Shown: positions 1 through 10,985 of the stretch, one piece after another
Position numbering within the stretch: position 1 is the stretch's first letter
How the letters are laid out: every line of letters starts with the position of its first letter
From: Amaurobius ferox
Lineage: Eukaryota > Arthropoda > Arachnida > Araneae > Amaurobiidae
Assembly: GCA_951213105.1 (NCBI GenBank)
Contig: OX578146.1
Location: forward strand, 48,763,275-48,827,274
Direction of reading: 5' to 3'
Length of the DNA stretch: 64,000 bases
Translations under genes and position numbers: made by a program
Notes under the pieces: model-generated
Seen by the model: the letters and a program-made list of their open reading frames with translations, nothing else
Told to the model about the DNA's origin: nothing
Database searches by the model: none

Positions 1-1021
1 TGAAAGAGAGCGTTAAGCATCAGGACATAAAACCAGTAAGGAACGATTGACGATAATGTCTTGCAGCAATATCACGGGAACACAAAAACTAAGACTCGTA
101 GTGATTGGGAAAGTAAAAAAACCTAGATCCTTTAAAGGTACAAGAGCTGAAAACCTTCCAGTTGATTACTTTAACCGAAAAAAAAGCCTGGATGATTCAA
201 GAAATATTTCAGGAATGGTTCGAAAAAAAAATTCATTCCCCAAGCGAGAGAGCATCTCAAGTCTAAAAACCTACCCGAAAAAGCCATATTGTTGCTTGAC
301 AACGCCTCGGATCACCCAGGAAAAAGTATTCTGAAATCAGAAGATGGAAATTTTTTCGTCAAGTTTTTGCCACCTAACATCATGGCAATTATCCAGCCCA
401 TTGACCAGGGAGTTATTGCTTCTATGAAGAAAAGGTATCGAACCAACTTATTGAAAAAACAGATTGAAGAGGGGGGCGATCTCCAGGGCTTCTGGAAGGA
501 TTACACGATTCTTGACAGCATTTATGACATCAACACTGCTTGGAATACGGTCAAGATAACGACTTTAGTAAAGTCTTGGAGAAAAATTTTGCCAAATATG
601 GAAAAAACATTAGAGTCTCTACAGCAAGAAGAAGACAAGGAAGTTACTGCATCTGATTTGGCAAATGTAGCAAAATCTGTTCCTGGAGGAAGTAACGTGG
701 ATGAAGATAACATCGTTGAGTGGATCGTGACGCAAACGATCCAGGCTTCGAACATCTTACCGATGAAGAAATCATAGCCGGAGAAAAAGGTGTGGTTTCG
801 GCTGAGAACGATGAAGAAGATAAGGGAGAAGGGATGCAGAAGAAAATGAGCCATGATGAAGCGCTAACTCACATCAATGGAATCATTAAATACATAGAGG
901 AGCAGGACGATTCATCACTTTGCGACAAGATGCTGTTAAAAAAACTTCAATCGCAAATAAAGAAGAGGAGCATCGAAACGAAAAAACAAAAACAATTAAC
1001 CGACTTTTTTGTAAAAACTTA
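1..1021 (+). pseudogene. pogo/Tigger (jerky-like) transposase, 3' part, frameshifted
   Basis: This is the C-terminal half of a DDE transposase of the Tc1/mariner-pogo superfamily, which in live elements cuts and pastes the transposon. The reading begins mid-domain at the left edge (a [19 protein letters not shown] stretch near 95-165). It continues in another frame through [10 protein letters not shown] (about 290-320, second catalytic Asp) and QPIDQGV (about 396-416, third acidic residue). It then shifts frame again near 720-775 to a charged C-terminal segment ending in TDFFVKT at 1021. The first shift falls in the A-run near 180, the second near 730, so the copy is inactive. The inverted-repeat end follows at 1139-1215. 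The family assignment is firm; the N-terminal DNA-binding domains lie outside the window. Confidence 0.85.
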
Positions 1022-1138
1022 AGGATACCGTTTATGAAGTCACAACGCTATGTGTGTAAGTATGTGCTGCTATATTATGATTCTTAAAAATGGTTTAAAT
1101 GCATTTGTGTATGGATTTTTGTCCTTTTCCAGCTATTT

Positions 1139-1215
1139 TGCGGATTATCCGCGAAATTCACTTATCCGTGGTTATCGCGCCACCCTATTCCGCGGATAAT
1201 CGGGAGTTTATTGTA
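1139..1215 (+). repeat. Right terminal inverted repeat of the pogo/Tigger element
   Basis: The stretch holds GCGGATTATCCGCG and ends CGGATAATCGGGAGTTTATTGTA. Its reverse complement starts TACAGTAAACTCCCGATTATCC-like, the typical terminus of Tigger/jerky elements next to a TA target. It lies about 120 bp after the transposase stop, which marks the right boundary of the element. The left end is off-window. Confidence 0.7.
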
Positions 1216-4016
1216 TTAAAACATAAAAGATAAAAATCGTTTTTCTCCCATAATTATATCCTTTTTGAAGCAATGTATAGTTCTACTTGAAAGTACTAAG
1301 CTTAAATACTTAGTAGATTACTAGATTTTATAAATCTTGCAGCTGGGTGCAGCCAGCAATCCCTGAGGCTGACGACCTTGTTTCCCCCCAAATACTGGAA
1401 AAAACCCAAGGGACAATTCTCAGAATTTGTTCCTGCTTCCAAATTCAAATTGTAAACACATGGATGCGGTCTCTATGATCGCACTTCTAAAGGGACAGGC
1501 AGATGGTCAATATTTTGGTCATCTACCATTTTAGCTCATTTGGGTATTTAGCCTAGCAGGAGGCCATTGCAGTTGCAGATAACACAGTGACTAGAATTAA
1601 AAAGCTACTTCTTAGTATTCAGAGTGTTGTGTTATGCTGCTGTGCAATATTCACAAATTCATCGTCAAATATGGCTTCTTTTAAGTATTCGGGTAACTTT
1701 TTTTCAATTATTTAAAATATTTTAGTAAAATTTCTTAATTGACTATGTCTTTTGTTGATTTTTAATGTGTTTTAATAAATAAAATAAATGTGATGCTGAA
1801 TTAGTCTATGGCATTATTTCCAGAATAATACTGAGAAAAGAATAATTTTTTCACGTTTTTATTCAAAATAATATCTATAGGCCCCATGGCTGTTCTATGA
1901 AGAATTTTCAGACTCAAATAATTAAGCAATGGTGTAAAATGATCATTATTTTTTAATTTTTCGAGTTTCATTGCAAAATGAAAAAAAAAATGCTATAAAA
2001 GATTTTTGCGAAGCAAAAGATTCCTTTATGAATATTTGCATAAAAGTGGAAAAGTTGTTTCTAAATTGTTAAAGCTGTTTTATAAATTGATAAATTTATT
2101 CTATAGCTCCAGTCTGTGAATTTGACAGATTCTTTTGCTCATGCATACATATTTCTGTCTAGATATACTTTCAATAATCTGTAAATATTATTTTAATTTT
2201 GCTTAATTACACTTTTAGTTATAATTATAATGTAATACACTTTTAGGTAAAATGTTAAGTAAACAATCTTAAAATTTGTAATATACATTTTGATATTGTG
2301 ATTTTTTTTATTTCTACTCAAACAATTCATTACCCCTATCCCCATGTCCCAGTCAATTTAAAATATTCGAGTTATTATTATTCTTATATAAAGTTTTATT
2401 GTATGATATGTGGTATTTTTTTTTCAAAACCCAGAAAAAATGAAATATTGACGTTCCTCTTTTCCAACGAATGGAAATTTCCTATTACCCCACTCGAAAT
2501 TTACATTTTTTAATTTCTACCCCCCCCCCCCCTCCCTTTTTTTGAATTAATTTGAAAGCATTTGGGTATTTCCCTGTGTTTCTGTTGGGCCCATGTATCT
2601 CTAAATTCTTTCCATATGTTTTCGTTTATTATTTTTTACAAAATTACTAAAAATATATTGTGTTTCTTTACCTTACCGCCCTGTCCTCCAATAATTGTAA
2701 ATATGATCCCCCCCCCCCCCTTCTCTTAGTTTTGTGATGCACTTTATCTTTTGGCAGAAAAATAGAATATTTTTCATTTTTACTCCCATCCCCCTTTCCT
2801 TCCTAATTGTTATCCCCTTTTCTATTCTAAGTATTTTTCGTGCCTTTGGATTAGGTTTTGTATCTTCTAATATTTTTTTATTTATTTTCATTCACTTGTC
2901 ACAAACTCGGGGACATTTTAAATATTACATTTCTATCGTCTTCACCCCCAGTGAATCTATAATAAAAAGAAAAACCTGTCTGTTTGTCTGTCCACAGTAC
3001 CGTGCGATATCTTCCGCACTGAATTTTTTCAAACAGTCGCATTACCCCTTGCATATACATTATACCTGAACTATTGCGTCTTGAAGGCCTTTTTAAAAAT
3101 ATAAATTAGATTTTGTAACGAATTTTTAAATTCTAAAATCAGTTAATATCTAGTTACCGATATGACCTAGCAGCTATATTCACGATTTAACAGTTACAGA
3201 ACCTCCAGTCATCGATATGATCTAACAGCTACCGATATGATTTAACAGCTACCATAGCGTTCTAATGCCAAGTTCATCTCCTACAGGTTATTAATCTTAT
3301 ATTCATTTTTTTTTTGCATTACGGAGAGCCTGTATTTTGTTTTTGCTTTGTGGATAGCGTACTGGTAATTTGTTGTCGGTTTAGGATTTGAAGAAAATTG
3401 AGTAGTGTTATCTGTAAGTGTATTATTTAAATAGCGGGGGTTTATTTACGTCCCAGTCAATACTGGGTAATTCGTTCCAGTGATACAATAAAACTGTTAT
3501 ATTCGTCAAGGTGTAAAACTTTCTTGTAATTTGGCTAGTATTCCATTATTCTGTATCTATGTCCCTGCAGTATTTGAATCAGATTTTAGAGGGGCTACAA
3601 GGGACAGTAACAAACAGCTTTGAAATATGATTCCAGGTTTTTATTTTCGAAATCAGAAACGCAATAAATGCAAATATTTTTACGTTTTTAATCTAATATT
3701 TAAATATTAGCTATTTAAATAAATTGCTGATAATAACCTGTAAAATTCTGAATTGTCCTGTTATATTACATCTTTGCTTTTTAGGGATTGAAATGCTTTT
3801 CCTTTATCTCTCCCCTTTTCTAATTTGTTCATGAGATCATTTGTTTGATTTGTTTATAATGTTTCACTGGTAAGATGTACAAATAATTCATAAGATTTAT
3901 GCAATTACAGATTCAAATTTTATTAGAAAAAAATAATGGTGAGGGCAACTTTCATGGCACTACATGCAATACAGTTAAGTTACTTCTGACTCCTGATAAA
4001 TTCAGAAAAATATAAT
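1216..4016. other. AT-rich non-coding flank
   Basis: No gene is recognisable here. The stretch contains two 13-base C runs (2520-2532 and 2708-2720), a short tandem of 21-bp units reading CGATATGAT.TAACAGCTA (about 3212-3255), and long A/T runs. Short open frames at 2298-2513 and 2734-3069 have low-complexity Phe/Ile/Tyr-rich translations and no family resemblance. Confidence 0.6.
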
Positions 4017-5370
4017 GTCTCCAGTCCAATGGAGCTGAAATTGTTTTACGTGAATAATATATTGGTAAGATAAAACTCCAGTAAAGTTCAATAAGTTTAT
4101 TCGATTTCTTCAGATTTATTTGTTTTGTTTACAGGCTTGCAAAGCAATATAAATTACTAGCTAACTATTTATAGATAGCTAGCGCTTTTAGTTTTTGCCC
4201 CGATTTCATCTGAAAACTCTTACCATGGACTCCACTTTAATATATTCGAGTATTTTACTAACTCGATTTGCGGTATAAAAATTAAACTTGCTGACGAGAT
4301 TTTATATTCTAGCTAATCTATAAACTTGCGGCACATAAATACGTACTTGAATACGTATATTTCCACCTATTCTGTTCAAACCTCGCCATGCATTAAACAT
4401 CTTTAGAATCCCCATGTTCATCTAACTTCCTAATTATTTTTAAAGCAAAACAAAATATCTCGGGGTTGTGTACCAATATTTCACAAAAGAGTAAGTAACC
4501 AAACTGAGTTGCAACAATCGTGGCATTTCAAATATTACAACTTTTCCACCCATTGGAAAACTTTGATTTTGAAGTATAGTGGTTATAATTTTGATATGCT
4601 AAAATATCGAAATTATAACCACTATACTTCGAAAACCAGGAAAGTGACCTAAAATCCAATTATATACAATTGTAGGATTTTTAAAGAACAATAAATTCAT
4701 GTTTATTGTTTATAGCCATCCTTCAGTTTTTAAGATATAAGTATTACAAACTTGAAAAACATCAAATTTTCAAACTTCTTTCAAACTTTCAAAAGACGAT
4801 TACTTGAAAACTATAAAAGCTTTTTTTAAATATACATATAAATTTAGAAACTAAATTTCCTCATACATGTTTTTGTCGCTTACTAATTATATTGATCTTT
4901 TATACTTTTGAAGATATTTCGAGTGAAAGTCTTAAACATGGAAAAAAACTCATTTTTAAGTTTCAAAGTTTAAGTTTTTTCTCCCACCCTCCTCCCCCTC
5001 TCAAAAAGAAAGTTTGATCCAAAATCCAATTATATATGCTTGTAGGGCTTTCAAAGAACTTCAAATTCATGATTATTGTTCAAGGCTAGATCTTTTAATT
5101 TTATGAGATGTAACAAATTGGAAAATTTTCAGTCTTCTTCAATTTGGCAAAGCGGTTACTCGAGAACTATAAAAGCTTTTCATAATAACAAATATAGATT
5201 TTTATGCTAAATTATTTATATTTATATTTATAGTTTAAAATGAAAACAAAAATTAAAAAAAACACTCGGTCGGACAGATACTTTTTTGTTTTCTAGAAAA
5301 CAGTTCTAAATATTGAAATTATTATTATTAGGACCCAAACATAGATGCTATTCACGTAAAAAAAAAACCA
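4017..5370 (+). repeat. Dispersed repeat family A, copy 1
   Basis: The copy begins with CCAGTCCAATGGAGCTGAAA and ends near CATAGATGCTATTCACGT. It aligns by eye along most of its length with 42425-43560 and with the 3' part at 55370-55920. Shared blocks include AAACTCCAGTAAAGTTCAAT, CATTAAACATCTTTAGAATC, AATTATAACCACTATAC and AATCCAATTATATA. It has no coding capacity. This copy carries an internal partial duplication: the AATCCAATTATATA...TGTAGG block occurs near 4655 and again near 5025. The class of element is unknown. Confidence 0.75.
4571..4630. repeat. Long hairpin inside family A copy 1
   Basis: The arms at 4571-4597 and 4604-4630 are complementary over 27 bp with one mismatch (left arm GAAGTATAGTGGTTATAATT, right arm AATTATAACCACTATACTTC) around a 6-nt loop. 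The right arm is ordinary family sequence, since 42962-42982 matches it. The left arm is therefore a local inverted copy. Confidence 0.85.
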
Positions 5371-6160
5371 CTTATATCCACGTCCTAGAATTTATTTCAC
5401 AATAATATTAGCAGTGTATTAATTAACGTAAACAGAAATTTATAGCATTATTGAACAAAACAAAATTGACTTGTTTTTTCTCGTGAATGAAACACGCTAT
5501 ATATACGAGAATGTCGATAATATATATATCGTATAAATACCCTTTTATTAATTTTATGCATCATTTTTTATCCATATATTCAAAAAACGTGTAATAGCAC
5601 GAGTACGGTTCATGCTGTCTGAAGTAAATTCCATTTGATTTCTGCTGAAAACTTACATATAACATGATTGTTTATTTAATATTTTTGGATGTCGTTTTTT
5701 TTATGATTTAAAAGAAGTTTGAAAATTTGTGACTTTCTGAATGTTCTTTGGCCTTTAAAATCATAAATTTTATTCACTTCATTCCATTCATTCTAACATT
5801 ATACTCACATACGCACAGACATCCCCTTAAAAATAATTGATTCGGGTTAAAGGATGCCCAAAACGTGTATTAATCTGTCGAAAATTCCAATTTTCGACCC
5901 CATCAATATTTTCCCTATATATTTGTGTGCAGGGAAATTACAAATAAAGTCAAAAATTCAGTTATGTATTATAAATTATTGCTGTATTATATATGTATAT
6001 GTATGTAGAAATAAATGTAAAGCATTACATTTTCTGAACTGCTAATTAGAGCAATAAATTTAGATGAGAATAACATTTGATAGGTTGTTGAAATAAAATA
6101 ATTTTCATAAGGTGATGGTGATCTTGTTTCTAAGGGGGGGATTAGTCCCCTCCTGCTCTT
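5371..6160. other. AT-rich non-coding stretch
   Basis: I see no gene. The stretch holds low-complexity AT, a short AT microsatellite near 5518-5532 and a 7-G run at about 6135. Confidence 0.5.
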
Positions 6161-6164
6161 GCCT

Positions 6165-6680
6165 ATCTAAGATACTCTGCTCTTAATAGCTTTCTCGTAT
6201 AATCATGAAAAAAGTCCAGATCTCATCCACACACTTATGCAGCAGTCATCAGTACTGAGAGAGACGTGGGATTCGTCTCTAAACATGCCTCTAATCTGAC
6301 ACTGTCTAGGCCAATTGTCTGATAAACACAGATGAGTTAAACACCAATCCAGGCTGCTCTACCTATGTTGAGGGGTAAGTGGTAGACGCGTTAATGGACG
6401 TCGACACTTAATCCCACCTTCACCCAGTCATCTTCGAATGATATACATTGATACAGGATGCATGGGGATGCCAAATGCTTTTGATTGGCTAATAGCGACG
6501 CCATTGAAGTAGACGTGGCTCCTCTGCTGACTGCTCGATCCTCTCGAGCAGTTGTCTGTCTGGAGCGTTCTGAGCCTCTGCTACTGTTACGTAGGTCTTC
6601 TTTGACCCACTGTTTTCATCACCAAGCAACTACAAAATCGCCCTGACCAAGATGGCGACTGATACGTCTGTTGGACCAAC
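6165..6680 (-). pseudogene. Tc1-like transposase relic
   Basis: Reading the - strand from about 6680 downwards and allowing frame changes gives segments typical of Tc1-like transposases. They are a RSRQTTARED-like linker (about 6520-6575), LPLTPQHR followed by LDWC (about 6345-6390), NWPRQCQIRGMFRDESHVSL in place of the usual NW...V.FSDES.F.L block (about 6255-6320), and a VWMRSG block like VWRR.GE (about 6215). There are several stops and frameshifts, so this is dead. No inverted-repeat ends were identified. Family assignment rests on the order and spacing of these motifs. Confidence 0.7.
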
Positions 6681-9282
6681 CAGTTTCCCTTGGGTCAATG
6701 ATGCAACTTCTCTCAAAATCAGACAATTGTTCGTAGTGCTATCGAGTACATCTTAAAGGCATCTTTGTACACAATTTTCAGTATTAAAGCAGAAAATCCA
6801 GTTCCAATTGCCTGTAAGAACCTCAATTGTTTTAAATATTGCACGATACGTCGTTCTCATGCGCGTTGCATGAGCCCTATAACGTCATTGGCATTGACAG
6901 TTTGATCATTTGCATAACTCTTAAAATGAAATAATTTGCATGCCCAGTTTCGTGGCTGTAGCTCAATTTATATATAACTCTATTCTTTCATTGGATTTTC
7001 ATAATATATATATATATATATATTGTGTGTGAAGGGCGGCCCCAAACAGTTTTGCCCACACAGGAAAATATCCTTGAACCGGCCCTGATTGGCTTTACTA
7101 AAATTGCTATTCATGAATTAGCTAATGAAATGAATTCCATATAAACAGAAAACAGATATAAATTGCTATGTTGAATCTATAGAAATAAGACACCGAGATC
7201 TTCTAGTGTAATAAATGGAAACCTTCCAGAGAAAAGGCTAGAAAAGCAATTGATGGATTCCCAAACTTACTTAATATTATTAGAAGCAAAATCAATGCTC
7301 TGCATAGAATATACAAAGCTACTACTTTTAACAATGAAAGAAAAAGTAGTTATTAACATACAAAAAAGAACAATTTATCGCAAGCTGATAATTAAAACCA
7401 AACAGGAAAGCTTTATTTATAGAGCACTTGAGTTATGCATTAGTAAGAAATTCATATGACACTCATTATAAGATCAATAAAGGTAGAAATAATCTCAACA
7501 AGGTAAACAACTGTATTCTGAAAAATGATGGTATCTTCATGAAAAGGAAGCCTTTGAAACTGTCTTGGTTCACCACTTCCCAAATATTACTTATAAAATA
7601 GTTTCAATAGATGAAGATTGAAAGTCCTAATAATAATCTTATTAAATTTACCAACTATGCCCATTAAAGAAATGAAGCCCAATACTTCCTTGAAAGCCAG
7701 TTCATTATCTCTGCCAATCAATATAGATTTAGACATGGAATCAGCACTTAGGCAAGTTGGATTTTACATATCACCAAAAGAACAATCAGAGGACATGCAG
7801 AGTGTGGGCATATTAAATATTAATTTCATTCATATTTCTTTAAATATTTGTTGATTTAAAATTTCTTCCATATAAATGCTATGGTACATACTCTGTCCAT
7901 TCCATTCGGAATAGTTCCTATACAAAAAATATTTGAACTTAATAGTTTTCTGAAAATTGTCATCGATTTGATTTAAAAATATTTATATTGTAATGTATGT
8001 TCAATGCATGTAATTAATATTTTCTTTTATATGCTTAAAGAAAACCCCATTTTAATAATATACATCTACTGTTTAATTTTGTTTATTTGAAGTCTTTGAG
8101 AATTCATTTACTTTCTTTTATGGTACAGATATAACCGTAGAATTCCATCGGTCAGCCCTTTAAAATGCGACAGAAAATAATGCAAAAATCAAAAGGGAAG
8201 GGGGATCATTCGGAATTTTATGTTAGAAGAAACAAAGGTTATTTTTATCAATACATTTATTTTATTCGATTACGAATTTTATTTCTCTGAAATTTGTCCA
8301 ATGTTTATGGAGAAGGAGCTTCAAATTAAAAGATTCCTTTCAACTTTTGACTTAAAATAAATAGGGGCAAATATGTCATTTTAATGCGACTATAAATTCA
8401 TTATTTCTTTTATAAAATTATCCATAAAATTACACTCTATAGTTTCTTTTAACTTATGAATATCCCTTTCTGGAATAAAAACCATTTCTATTGAATCGAA
8501 AGTACTCCGTCATGTAGTACTCATGATGGAGCTCTTCAGTTTGACGAATCAAGATATAAATACTTTGACAGAAACTTTATTAACAAATTTATTAACAAAA
8601 AAATTCTTAACAACCTACATTTGACTGACTAATGATTATTATTGCAATGGTTTGATAAAATATGTGTTTTCAAATTTAAATCAATTACAGTTTTTTCTTC
8701 AGATGATTTTGAAAGTTTCCTGACTTTCTCTCAAATCCAGATGATATATTTTTTTGTAAAACATGTAAAATTTTTGAACTATACAAAAGCTATGCATTAC
8801 ATTGCCTGGAAATAATATTTATTCTAATTTATACTGCATTATTCATGTTTGTAAACCTCAGAATACAGTCAATATTTAAATGACGACTGATTTGCACCAT
8901 TTAGATTAGAAATATATGTTTATATCCTTCTCAAACCGATTCCCATAACTCACTTAACAATTAGTGCTGCTTCTCTGATCATTCAATATCTTTTTATATA
9001 TAACCTTTGATCGTCCAATAATCTTTCAACATAGCATTCAGTAATCTTTGTATAAACTTCTCTTGATGTTAAAATTTTCATGGTTTCCCCCTCTCATCAA
9101 AATTTTATTTATTTTATTCTATATTGCATGCACACACTTACTATTAGATAAATGTTTAAATAGTTTCAGATCAACGTTTCTCAATAGCTTTTCTCTTCTC
9201 TGACAGAGAGCGGGGCTAGCAATGACATCACTCATCTTTCCTTTTGGGGACAAGTTATTCCCCGAACAAGACAACCTTATAT
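6681..9282. other. AT-rich non-coding stretch with a possible LINE trace
   Basis: No intact gene is seen. A (TA)n run lies at about 7009-7023. Between about 7240 and 7800 the + strand gives broken open stretches, including an NQYRFRHGIST-like string near 7715-7750 that resembles the QYGFR.G.ST block of reverse transcriptases. The match is too short and isolated to call. The rest is AT-rich intergenic-type sequence. Confidence 0.45.
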
Positions 9283-9400
9283 ATAAGATATTCTATGGAC
9301 CTTGGCCTCCACTGGATTCCAGTCTAAATTGGGGGCACTGTCCCGGCCATCCAAACTGATATCTTACAACTTCAGGTAGGTCAGGCAGTTTGGGTTGAAC
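9283..9400 (+). repeat. SINE remnant (3' half)
   Basis: The blocks CCACTGGATTCCAGTCTAAATT, CCGGCCATCCAAACTGATATC and TTCAGGTAGGTCAGGCAG match in order the 3' half of the SINE at 59549-59829. The copy is diverged and its tRNA-like head is not recognisable. Confidence 0.75.
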
Positions 9401-10778
9401 AATAGCAAGTAGTCTGGAAAAGGTGGGGTAACAATTACTTAAGTAATCTATTACAAAATGGTTCTTTGAAAATAATAATAGTAAGATTGGTAATTTAGCG
9501 ATTGTTAAAGAGAATAATATGGCAATTTGTAATTCACCATTGGGTAAAATTATGCAAATCTTTCCAGGTAAAGATAATAAAATTTATGTAGTGACTGTGA
9601 AAACACTAGGTCTTTTTAAAAGACTAATTTCAAAGATTTGTTTATTGGCAATGGAAAATTGAATATTCTCTGTATTTCTGTGTTTTACATGTAATTGTAG
9701 TAGTTTTATTATTGTGTTGATCTTATCATATGTTTATTGTTTTATGCTTAATTTGGATTTGTGTATAATCATTGGTTTTATTGCATATTACAATTACTTA
9801 AATGTTATATCTAGCATTGTAACACCGGGTGCCATGCTGGCAATGCTCAAGAGTGAAATCATATGATCCTGGGAAAAAAGAGGCTCGAGCTCGATTAATT
9901 TTTTAGCCAGGATGGTGGTTATGTCTGGCCTCCTGAGATTATGTATTCAATGTGAAATTTAAAATAAAATTAACTACAGTCCACTCAAGGTGTCTTTTGT
10001 TTTTAAAAAACTGAGCTAGAGAAAACAATGACTAATATAAATTTAGCATCGAATTCCTGAGGGGGTAGGAGATTACAAAGGATTTCCACTTTTGGTTTCC
10101 CAATTTTGATTCAAAAGTTTTTATTTACTTTGAAACATTTATTTCTCAGAATCAGCTATAAATAATGCATATATGATGACTAATATGGATGAGGGAGTTG
10201 GAGGATTCACTAAGAATATCAACATTTGGTTCTTTTATACTTTCGTTTAAAAAAAATGTTCTTTCATACATCTTTTTTTTTTTCATAATCAGCTATAAAT
10301 AGAACTTAGATGATGACTGATATGGATTCAGGATTAAATTCTAGTATGAGTAGGGGTCTGACCAAGGATTTCCACTTCTGGTTCTTGAGTTGTCATTTCT
10401 GATTAAAAAATTTACATTTTTCTCACAACATCTATTTCTTAGAATTGGCTAAAAGTCTTGTGTTATTATGATGAGGGTATTTAAATTTTTTTTTTCTTTA
10501 GGCTATGTTGGAAGTTAACAGAAGCTCGGATTATATCGAGACTATCAAAATTATTATTTTATAGTAACCTGCATGAAGTGAACAAGTGTTTTGACCCTTT
10601 ATTTTCTTACACTTATTATATTATTTGACAAAATTTTACTAGATATGAAAAAAAATATTTATTTTCTAAACAAAATAATATATATAATATACCATGAAAG
10701 TAATTTAAATGTAAGTCCACTTCCCCCAGAATCCAAAATTACTCATTTACTTTTCATACACTGTTATTATTTTATTAG
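9401..10778. other. AT-rich stretch upstream of the first recognised SLC25A26 exon
   Basis: No exon could be recognised. The missing N-terminal exon of the carrier, expected to encode only about a dozen residues, may lie here or further left, but no candidate with a start codon, carrier-like residues and a matching phase-0 donor was convincing. Two imperfect copies of an AATCAGCTATAAATA..GCATATATGATGACTAATATGGAT-like unit occur near 10150 and 10290. Confidence 0.45.
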
Positions 10779-10935
10779 TCTGGAGCAATGGCTGGTCTAG
10801 CTGTAGATCTTTCATTATTTCCTCTGGATACTGTAAAAACCCGACTTCAAAGCTCTCAGGGGTTTTGGAAAGCTGGAGGTCTTCGTAACATCTACTCTGG
10901 AATTGGCTCTGTGGTTGTTGGATCATCACCAGGAT
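10779..10935 (+). CDS. SLC25A26: SLC25A26 exon 2 (first visible)
   Basis: The acceptor is TTTTATTAG at 10778 and the donor is GTATGT at 10936. It enters in phase 0 (TCT GGA GCA) and leaves in phase 1. It encodes the end of helix 1 and the first signature [10 protein letters not shown], then the [15 protein letters not shown] matrix-helix region. The ATG at 10788 is an internal Met, because homologous residues precede it. A (TA)n tract starts about 13 bp after the donor. Confidence 0.95.
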
Positions 10936-10944
10936 GTATGTATT

Positions 10945-10985
<41 letters not shown>

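Noticed and set aside
7240..7800. Possible LINE reverse-transcriptase fragment (NQYRFRHGIST-like string)
   Set aside because: Only one short motif resembles RT; neighbouring RT blocks are missing, so it is too weak to annotate.
10747..10929. - strand open frame opposite SLC25A26 exon 2
   Set aside because: It is a shadow of the carrier exon with no family resemblance.
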